This document shows positions 54,098 through 60,248 of a stretch of 64,000 nt of DNA, piece after piece. The stretch is from positions 124,001 through 188,000 of the forward strand of contig NZ_PYAS01000011.1 in NCBI RefSeq assembly GCF_003014695.1. Direction: 5' to 3'. Each line of letters starts with the position of its first letter. Within the stretch, counting starts at the first letter, position 1. The stretch is from Dyadobacter jiangsuensis (GTDB taxonomy: Bacteria; Bacteroidota; Bacteroidia; Cytophagales; Spirosomataceae). The notes beneath the pieces are model-generated. The model ran no database searches. It saw only the letters and a program-made list of their open reading frames with translations, and was not told the DNA's origin. The position numbers and the translations under genes are program-made.

Positions 54098-54752
54098 GGA
54101 GCAGGCGGTTGTTAATGGAATAGACCAGCAGCAAAATAACGAAAGTGATCGCAAAAAGCACCATCGCGTACGCATTGGCAGCGGGGTAGTTGAGCGCCTC
54201 CACCTCGTTGTAGATGGCTACGGACGCCACTTTGGTGACGCCGGGGATATTGCCGCCGATCATCAGTACCACGCCGAACTCGCCGACGGTATGGGCAAAT
54301 GTGAGTACAAATGCCGTGAGAATGGCCGGTTTGCAATTGGGCAGGAGCACTTTCACGAACGTCTGCCATTCGCTTTTGCCGAGCGTATAGGAGGCTTCCC
54401 GTAACGACGCTGGCAGCGATTGCAGGCCGGCCCGGATAGGGTAGATCATGAATGGCAGGCTGTACAAAATGGAAGCGATCACCAGCCCCGGGAACGAAAA
54501 AACGAGCCTTATCCCCAGATATTCCTCGACCATTGCCCCAAACCAATGCGACGGGCTGAATGCCAGCAACAAATAAAACCCGATCACCGATGGCGGCAGC
54601 ACGAGCGGCATGCCGATCAGCGCCTCCACCACGCCTCGCCCTTTGAACTTCCCGAAAACGAGCCAGTAGGCAATCGGCATGGCGATCACTAGCAGCAGAA
54701 TTGAAGTGATGCTGGCGAGTTTGAAGGTTAGCAGGAGTGGCTGGGGGTCCAA
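54078..54752 (-). CDS. modB: Molybdate ABC transporter permease
   Basis: 224 residues, about five or six TM segments. The EAA loop region reads SLREASYTLGKSEWQTFVKVLLP at about 134-156, and the N-terminal MPLVLPPSVIGFYLLLAF block is a ModB hallmark. It lies in the order modA-modB-modC on the minus strand, with the modC coding region overlapping its end. Confidence 0.94.
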   Translation of the reverse strand: MDPQPLLLTFKLASITSILLLVIAMPIAYWLVFGKFKGRGVVEALIGMPLVLPPSVIGFYLLLAFSPSHWFGAMVEEYLGIRLVFSFPGLVIASILYSLPFMIYPIRAGLQSLPASLREASYTLGKSEWQTFVKVLLPNCKPAILTAFVLTFAHTVGEFGVVLMIGGNIPGVTKVASVAIYNEVEALNYPAANAYAMVLFAITFVILLLVYSINNRLLRVRQPA

Positions 54753-54939
54753 GTAATTTTGAATGATTGAATGACCGGGTCGCCGGTGCGATGAATAGTC
54801 AGGTGTTGTTAAGTGTAGTCAGGTGTAGTCAGGTGTGGTCATGTGTAGTCATGTGTAGTCATGTATTGTCAATTATTGTTTACGTTTTCAATGATTATTC
54901 CTGACCACTTCTGACAACACTTGACTACATCCGACAACG
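54753..54939. repeat. Decamer-repeat element with inverted arms, between modA and modB
   Basis: From 54797 to 54876 the DNA has an exact 10-base period, about eight units such as AGTCAGGTGT and AGTCATGTGT. From about 54901 to 54940 the reverse-complement decamers run the other way (CTGACCACTT, CTGACAACAC, TTGACTACAT). The layout mirrors the heptamer elements with a longer unit. It separates modA and modB and would form a hairpin in the mod mRNA. Confidence 0.85.
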
Positions 54940-55692
54940 TTATTTATAACCGTACCGTTTGAAAATAGCCTTCGCCTTAGCCGAATACAGGAACTGATAA
55001 AACTGTTCGCTGGAAGCTTTTTTGGGAGACGTTTCGCTGTGTTTCAATAAAATAGCTGCTTGTTGAATGGGTTTGTAAAGGGTTGAATCGACTAGCACAT
55101 AATGTCCTTTTCCTTTCATTTCCGGGGATAATACAATGGATAATGCATTGAAACCCGCTTCCACGGAGCCGGTGGTAATGTATTGGGCTGTTTGCGCGAT
55201 GCTTTCGCCGTAAACGAGCTTCTTTTCGGTTTGTTCGTAGAGCTTCAATGCATTCAATGCCTGCACGGCGGCTTCGCCATAGGGGGCCGTTTTGGGATTG
55301 GGGACGGCTATTTTTTTGACTTGATCCGTGGCTAATACCTCCGGTTTGAGCTCGGTTTCCGGGATGTCTTTCGACCAGAGTACCAATGCGCCGCTGGCAT
55401 AAACTTCCGGTTTTAAATCGGAACCGCCGTTTTTGAAGATTTCTTCGGGATATTTGGTGTCGGCGGAAACGAATACGTCGAATGGCGCGCCCTCGCGGAT
55501 CTGCGTGGTGAGTTTGCCGGATGATGCGACTACGATCTCGATCTTTTTGCCCGATTCTTTCTCGAATTCCTGCTGGATTTCCTTCATCACATATTGCACG
55601 TTGGCAGCGGTGGCGACGACGATTTTCTCCGACGGTTTGGAGCAACCGGCGAGAAATACAGCAAAAAGGGCGAGGATACGTAGTTTGTTCAT
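54940..55692 (-). CDS. modA: Molybdate-binding lipoprotein
   Basis: 250 residues from the ATG at 55692; a further upstream Met (55719) would put nine polar residues before the signal. Lipobox AGCS follows an MNKLRILALFAVFLAGC signal. The ModA pattern is strong: IVVATAANVQYVMKEIQQEFEKESGKKIEIVVASSGKL at the start, GAPFDVFVSADTKYPEEIF, and GYNALS-like GFNALSIV. It binds molybdate/tungstate in the periplasm for ModBC. Confidence 0.93.
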   Translation of the reverse strand: MNKLRILALFAVFLAGCSKPSEKIVVATAANVQYVMKEIQQEFEKESGKKIEIVVASSGKLTTQIREGAPFDVFVSADTKYPEEIFKNGGSDLKPEVYASGALVLWSKDIPETELKPEVLATDQVKKIAVPNPKTAPYGEAAVQALNALKLYEQTEKKLVYGESIAQTAQYITTGSVEAGFNALSIVLSPEMKGKGHYVLVDSTLYKPIQQAAILLKHSETSPKKASSEQFYQFLYSAKAKAIFKRYGYK

Positions 55693-55722
55693 GCCGCAAT
55701 TTAAAATATTGTTTTGCAATAA

Positions 55723-55825
55723 TAACCGCTTACAGGCTCCGCGGAGCGTCCCCTCGGGAAATTGTCGTAAATTGCGCCCCGTTTCGCCGGGCTGTTCCGG
55801 ACGGACGATTTAACCGCTTATAGCC
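55723..55825. promoter_or_regulatory. Direct repeats and GC-rich structure in the modA/aminotransferase divergent region
   Basis: TAACCGCTTACAGGC at 55723-55737 and TAACCGCTTATAGCC at 55811-55825 are direct repeats (13 of 15 identical). Between them lie the 12-base palindrome GCTCCGCGGAGC and a GC-rich stem (GCCC...GGGC). It could be a ModE-type operator zone or a structured modA leader; neither is proven. Confidence 0.35.
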
Positions 55826-55846
55826 AATGGCTAAAAGCACAATTTA

Positions 55847-55860
55847 ATCATTATAATGAT
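55847..55860. promoter_or_regulatory. 14-bp perfect palindrome over the aminotransferase start codon
   Basis: ATCATTATAATGAT is self-complementary and includes the ATG at 55856-55858. A dimeric regulator bound here would block initiation (inference); the AT-rich composition makes chance a real alternative. Confidence 0.3.
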
Positions 55861-57013
55861 CATAGAAACTGCACAGCGCACCAGGCAGACATCGGAATAC
55901 TATTTTTCGGTGAAGCTGGCCGAAGTGCGCAAACTGATTGCCGAAGGGCATGACGTCATCAATCTCGGGATCGGAAACCCGGATATGATGCCCTCAGTAG
56001 AAACGCTGGAAGCATTGACAACCGCTGCCTATCAACCACAGGCGCATGGTTATCAGCCTTATACAGGCACCCCCGCTTTCAGAAAATCAGTGGCAGATTT
56101 TTATTATCGTACCTATGGCGTAACACTCGATCCGAATACTGAAATATTGCCGCTCATTGGTTCCAAAGAGGGCATTACCCACATATCGCTGACGTTCCTC
56201 GATTCGGGCGACGAGGTGCTGGTACCCGAGCTGGGTTACCCGGCCTACCGCGCCGTGAGCCAGATGGTCGGTGCGGTGGTGAAGGAGTATCCGCTGCGCG
56301 AAGACCACGGCTGGCAGCCCGACTGGCATGCGATGGAAAGCCTCATTACGCCGAAAACGAAGCTCATGTGGCTCAATTACCCGCATATGCCCACGGGTGC
56401 ACCCGCTACGCAGGAGCTGTTCGAGGAGGCGGTTGCATTTGCCAAAAAGCATCGGATATTGCTTTGTCATGATAATCCTTACAGCTTGATCCTGAACAAG
56501 AAAGCGCCTATCAGCCTGCTTTCTGTGGAGGGAGCCAAAGAGGTGGCGATCGAGCTGAATTCGATGAGCAAGTCGCACAACATGGCGGGCTGGCGTATGG
56601 GCTGGCTGTCGGGTGCGAAGGAGTACATCAGCGCGGTGCTGACGATCAAGAGCAATGTCGATTCGGGCATGTTTTTCGCGATGCAGGAGGCTGGGGCGAA
56701 GGCATTAGGTAACTCGGCCGAATGGCACGCGGAGCGTAATGCAGTGTACCAGGGCCGCCTGGAAGCGTCGGAGGCGCTCTTGCGCACGCTGGGCTGTACA
56801 TGGGACGACAAGCAGGAAGGCATGTTCCTCTGGGGCAAGCTGCCCGACTCCACAGAGTCGGCGGAAGCGCTGGTAAACAGCCTGCTGGTTGACAAGCATG
56901 TGTTCATCGCGCCGGGCTTCATTTTTGGTCCGAAAGGCCAGCGCTATATCCGGTTGTCACTATGCTTGCCCAAAGAGAGAATCTGGCAGGCAGTGGAGCG
57001 GATTAAAGGGTAA
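55856..57013 (+). CDS. Class I/II aminotransferase (probable aromatic or aspartate aminotransferase)
   Basis: 385 residues, fold type I. IDLGIGNP-like VINLGIGNPDMMP at about 37-49, GTPAFRKSVADFYYRTYGV, WLNYPHMPTGAPAT (usual NPxNPTG is NYPHMPTG), LCHDNPYSLI with the pyridoxal-stacking Asp, and PLP Lys239 in SMSKSHNMAGWRMGW. The adjacent prephenate dehydrogenase, starting 28 bases downstream, supports a role in tyrosine synthesis. LL-diaminopimelate or aspartate aminotransferase activity is the alternative. Confidence 0.9.
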   Translation: MIIETAQRTRQTSEYYFSVKLAEVRKLIAEGHDVINLGIGNPDMMPSVETLEALTTAAYQPQAHGYQPYTGTPAFRKSVADFYYRTYGVTLDPNTEILPLIGSKEGITHISLTFLDSGDEVLVPELGYPAYRAVSQMVGAVVKEYPLREDHGWQPDWHAMESLITPKTKLMWLNYPHMPTGAPATQELFEEAVAFAKKHRILLCHDNPYSLILNKKAPISLLSVEGAKEVAIELNSMSKSHNMAGWRMGWLSGAKEYISAVLTIKSNVDSGMFFAMQEAGAKALGNSAEWHAERNAVYQGRLEASEALLRTLGCTWDDKQEGMFLWGKLPDSTESAEALVNSLLVDKHVFIAPGFIFGPKGQRYIRLSLCLPKERIWQAVERIKG

Positions 57014-57041
57014 TATTTCAGGATTTTCAAAATTTAAGATA

Positions 57042-57899
57042 ATGATCATCAGTATCATAGGGGTTGGCCTGCTCGGCGGGTCGTTTGCCCTGGGACTGCG
57101 CGAGAAATACCCGCACGTGAAATTCGTGGGTGTGGATAACTCGGCGGTCAATCAGAAAATAGCATTGGCGAAAGGGATCGTAGACGAGATCCTGACGCTC
57201 GACGAGGCATTGCAGGTATCCGAGCTGAACGTGCTTGCGACGCCCGTGGACGCCATTACCAAGTTGTTGCCCTACATGCTCGATCACCTGCCCGACGGCC
57301 GGACGATCATGGACCTGGGTTCTACCAAGGAGCTGATCTGCAAACTGGCAGATAAGCATCCTAAACGCGGCCAGTTTGTGGCAGCACACCCGATGGCCGG
57401 GACCGAAAACTCGGGCCCTGGCGCGGCATTCCGGGAGCTTTTGATCGATAAAAACGTGATCATCTGTGACAAGGAAAAGAGTAGCCCTGATTCGGTGGGG
57501 TTGGTGGAAACGTTCCTGCGCGATGTGGGCATGAAAATCCATTACATGAAGCCCGTCGAGCACGATTTGCATTTGGCTTACGTATCGCATTTGAGCCATA
57601 TCAGCTCTTTTGCATTGGGTATGACTGTGTTGGATAAGGAACGCGACGAGCGCGCGATCTTCGATATGGCGAGCACCGGTTTTTCTTCCACAGTACGTTT
57701 GGCCAAAAGCTCTCCGCAAATGTGGGCGCCTATTTTCGACCAGAACAAAAAGAATGTTTCCAAGGCATTGGGCGATTATATCGAGCTGCTGAAAAAGTTC
57801 AAAGAGGCGATCGATGGCCGCGATATGGACGCCAGCTTGTCTTATATGGCCCGGGCAAATGATATCGGGCGGGTTTTGGCGGGGATTGAGAAGAAGTAG
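57042..57899 (+). CDS. tyrA: Prephenate dehydrogenase
   Basis: 285 residues from the ATG at 57042; the open frame extends back into the aminotransferase gene but the Rossmann start (MIISIIGVGLLGGSFALG) fixes this Met. Further markers: VGVDNS after beta2, LATPVDAITKLLP, MDLGSTKELI, AAHPMAGTENSGPGAAF with the catalytic-region His, and HLAYVSHLSHISSFAL. It oxidatively decarboxylates prephenate to 4-hydroxyphenylpyruvate, which the upstream aminotransferase could convert to tyrosine. No ACT domain or chorismate mutase fusion is seen. Confidence 0.94.
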   Translation: MIISIIGVGLLGGSFALGLREKYPHVKFVGVDNSAVNQKIALAKGIVDEILTLDEALQVSELNVLATPVDAITKLLPYMLDHLPDGRTIMDLGSTKELICKLADKHPKRGQFVAAHPMAGTENSGPGAAFRELLIDKNVIICDKEKSSPDSVGLVETFLRDVGMKIHYMKPVEHDLHLAYVSHLSHISSFALGMTVLDKERDERAIFDMASTGFSSTVRLAKSSPQMWAPIFDQNKKNVSKALGDYIELLKKFKEAIDGRDMDASLSYMARANDIGRVLAGIEKK

Positions 57900-58020
57900 T
57901 CAGGCGGTGGTCATGTATTGTCATTTTTTTGACCGCCGACGGCTGACAGCCGACCGCCGCATGGGGCAATGATAACTGTTCGGCGGTCAGCTGTCGGTGC
58001 TCAGCGGTCAGGTGTGGTTA
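57898..58020. repeat. Hybrid heptamer/decamer inverted-repeat element after tyrA
   Basis: Heptamer arms lie at 57929-57960 and 57981-58010, in opposite orientation. Outside them are decamer-like words: AGTCA, GGTCA and TGTCA at 57898, 57909 and 57919, and GGTCAGGTGT at 58006-58015, almost the unit seen at 54.8 kb. This locus links the two repeat types. Confidence 0.75.
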
Positions 58021-58060
58021 AGAATTGTAGTTTTTAAGTTATTGATTATTAGTATATTGT

Positions 58061-58090
58061 AAATGGTTCTGAAATTTTTCGGAACCATTT
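58061..58090 (+). terminator. Hairpin downstream of tyrA
   Basis: AAATGGTTCTGAAA pairs with TTTCGGAACCATTT (one T-G pair) with a two-base loop, then GCGTTTTC. A possible terminator of the aminotransferase-tyrA unit; the T-run is weak. Confidence 0.55.
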
Positions 58091-58178
58091 GCGTTTTCAG
58101 GGCTGTTAAGTTGGGGTCGTTTAGCGACGCCCTTCTTGATTGATTTTGAAGCATATAGTCTCAACAAAACAATAGGAA

Positions 58179-58946
58179 ATGACAAAAGCGCATGGGGTTT
58201 TGGCAGCGGTATTGATAGCAGCAGGCATTTCGTTAGGTGTGCACCGGGCCGACTCACTTTCCAATCATTCTACTCTAAAAACATCGCCGGTCGCGAAAAC
58301 CGACTCGGTTGTTACCCGTTCCGAATGGATTTCATTGTATGACTCGCTTGGCCTGAAAAAGCAAGGCTTGTCGGAACGCGCATTCTATTGCGCCTGGTTC
58401 GGTTTTCAGAAAATCAAGCTCGATAACCCGATCATGGCGATCTGCGATTTTACGCAATCGTCGCGCAACAAGCGGTTGTACGTGATCGATCTGCTGAAAA
58501 AGAAGGTGCTTTACAATACTTATGTGGCGCATGGACGAAACTCGGGTAATGAGTTTGCCGAGCATTTTTCAAATGCGAATTCTTCCTTCCAATCGAGTTT
58601 GGGTTTTTACAAAACATTAGGCACCTACCAGGGCAAGCACGGGCTTTCCTTAAAGCTGGAAGGGCTTGAAAAGGGTATTAATGACCGTGCATTGGAACGT
58701 GCGATTGTGATGCACGGTGCGAATTACGTGAGCGAAACTTTTATTAAAAATACCGGTCGCCTCGGGCGCAGTCTCGGTTGCCCGGCCGTTTCGATCGCCG
58801 ACTCTAAAAAGCTGATCAATATGCTCTACAATGGCGCGGGGCTTTTCATCTACTCCGGCGACCAGCATTATATTCAGAAATCGTCGTTACTGGCCGGAAT
58901 GGAGGCTATTTCCGAAGTTCAGGCATTGGGCGCTTCGCGTTTGTAA
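58179..58946 (+). CDS. Murein L,D-transpeptidase catalytic-domain family protein (YkuD_2 type)
   Basis: 255 residues. Hydrophobic N-terminus (VLAAVLIAAGISLGV) for export. The catalytic zone has His179 in VMHGANYVSE and Cys201 in GRSLGCPAVS, the shortened HG...GCP motif of this family. LYNTYVAHGRNSG precedes it. It probably cleaves or cross-links peptidoglycan peptides at the cell surface. Its last 28 bases overlap the end of the convergent YcbB-like gene, which encodes a second putative L,D-transpeptidase. Confidence 0.88.
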   Translation: MTKAHGVLAAVLIAAGISLGVHRADSLSNHSTLKTSPVAKTDSVVTRSEWISLYDSLGLKKQGLSERAFYCAWFGFQKIKLDNPIMAICDFTQSSRNKRLYVIDLLKKKVLYNTYVAHGRNSGNEFAEHFSNANSSFQSSLGFYKTLGTYQGKHGLSLKLEGLEKGINDRALERAIVMHGANYVSETFIKNTGRLGRSLGCPAVSIADSKKLINMLYNGAGLFIYSGDQHYIQKSSLLAGMEAISEVQALGASRL

Positions 58947-60115
58947 ACATCCGGGAAATACATCAGATCACCCTTTTCATTACAATCTGCCGGCAAATAC
59001 AGCAAAAACACGGGTACGCGTACTTTCAGCTTGTGCCATTTCGGCGGGTGTGAGACGCTGTCGGGTTCGGTCATGAAGTCGCTGTCGAGGAGCTGGGTAC
59101 CCGCCATGTAATTGGCCAGGTCGGTGGGGTGTTGCACGCGCACGCACCCGTGGCTGCGCCAGCGCTTGTCGCTTTTGAAAAGGTACCTGGCATTGGTATC
59201 GTGCAGGTAAATGGCCAGCGGGTTTTTGATCTCTACTTTTAACAAACCCAGTGAATTGTCCTCGCCGGTCTCCTGGCGGAAACGATACGGGAACTGATCG
59301 GCGGTAAGGTCGCCCCATTCCAATTCTTCGGGGTTGATAGCCTGCCCGTCCTTTCCAATCACCTGAATGCGGTTTCGGGTCAGGTATTCGGGATCGGCAG
59401 CCGCTTTGGGGAATATTTCCTTGATGGCAATGCTTTTAGGTACATTCCAGTAGGGGTGCGTCACAATGCTCGTCGCGTAGGTGTCGATCGTGGGCGTAGG
59501 TGTGTCGCGCTTGCCCACGACGGTACGCATGGTGAGCACGTTCTTGCCTGCGGAGTCCATGGCCGTGAGGTAAGCGCCGCGGATATTGACCATTACAAAA
59601 CGCGGCGCGTGCTGGATCTGCCGGTGAATCCAGCGGTAGGCATTCAGCGTTTGGGCGACATAAGCGGCGCTGTCTTTCTTATTCGATTTGATCAATCGGT
59701 CGTAATGGATTTTCAGGTTGTGGTAAACCGGGAAAACCGGCTCCAATTGTTCCATTACCCGCTCAATCGATTCCCCTTTTGCCAGTTCTTCTGCCGCATT
59801 GCGGATCAACGCGGTATCGGCTTTCACCTTCTTTTGGGTAAACCGGATGGTGGGCTTATGTCCGAACGCGATTTCTTCCAGCAGCGCGAAAACCGGCGCA
59901 ATGGTATCCTTCGTTTCAAATTTTTGGGTATTGATTCCCGCTTCGCCTGCCTGCGAAAGGAGTTCCTGGTAAATATCCTCGCTGCTGATGGCCTCTGCCA
60001 GTTCCTGGTCGGTCATGTCCTTCGGGTTCTTCCGGCACGACTGCATGATGGCGAGGGTAAAAAGTATCAGGAGGGGTACATAGCGGGCTTTGCCCAGACC
60101 GGACAGCATTTGCAT
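58919..60115 (-). CDS. L,D-transpeptidase (YcbB/LdtD-like), short form
   Basis: 398 residues from the ATG at 60115, which gives a lipoprotein-like signal (LLILFTLAIMQSC); an ATG at 60148 is in frame and would lengthen it by 11. A helical region of about 170 residues precedes VMVNIRGAYLTAMDSAGKNVLTMRTVVGK and the YkuD catalytic domain, whose motif is SHGCVRVQHP with Cys324. Family LdtD proteins are usually longer and carry a peptidoglycan-binding domain, which I do not see here. It should make 3-3 cross-links in peptidoglycan. Overlap with the convergent gene is at the 3' ends. Confidence 0.9.
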   Translation of the reverse strand: MQMLSGLGKARYVPLLILFTLAIMQSCRKNPKDMTDQELAEAISSEDIYQELLSQAGEAGINTQKFETKDTIAPVFALLEEIAFGHKPTIRFTQKKVKADTALIRNAAEELAKGESIERVMEQLEPVFPVYHNLKIHYDRLIKSNKKDSAAYVAQTLNAYRWIHRQIQHAPRFVMVNIRGAYLTAMDSAGKNVLTMRTVVGKRDTPTPTIDTYATSIVTHPYWNVPKSIAIKEIFPKAAADPEYLTRNRIQVIGKDGQAINPEELEWGDLTADQFPYRFRQETGEDNSLGLLKVEIKNPLAIYLHDTNARYLFKSDKRWRSHGCVRVQHPTDLANYMAGTQLLDSDFMTEPDSVSHPPKWHKLKVRVPVFLLYLPADCNEKGDLMYFPDVYKREAPNA

Positions 60116-60197
60116 TACGAACGATGATTTGGTGCTGCAAGATAACATGCAATTGTCATGCTAACTGAAAAAGGGCAAGGACAACCTGCCCGCAGCT

Positions 60198-60242
60198 CAA
60201 AAATGGGGAATTAAAGTGGCATCGCTGTACTTTAATTCCCTA
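60198..60242 (-). terminator. Terminator of the FtsX-like permease gene (minus strand)
   Basis: GGGAATTAAAGT and ACTTTAATTCCC form a perfect 12-bp stem. On the minus strand it is followed by CCATTTTTG. It starts directly after the permease stop codon. Confidence 0.88.
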
Positions 60243-60248
60243 AATCGA

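Noticed and set aside
56889-57041. N-terminal extension of prephenate dehydrogenase into the aminotransferase gene
   Set aside because: It is out of frame with the aminotransferase and reads as its shadow; the Rossmann fold begins at 57042.
4355-58010. CRISPR array
   Set aside because: The heptamer and decamer elements lack unique spacers of constant length and are head-to-head inverted arms, and there are no cas genes in the window.
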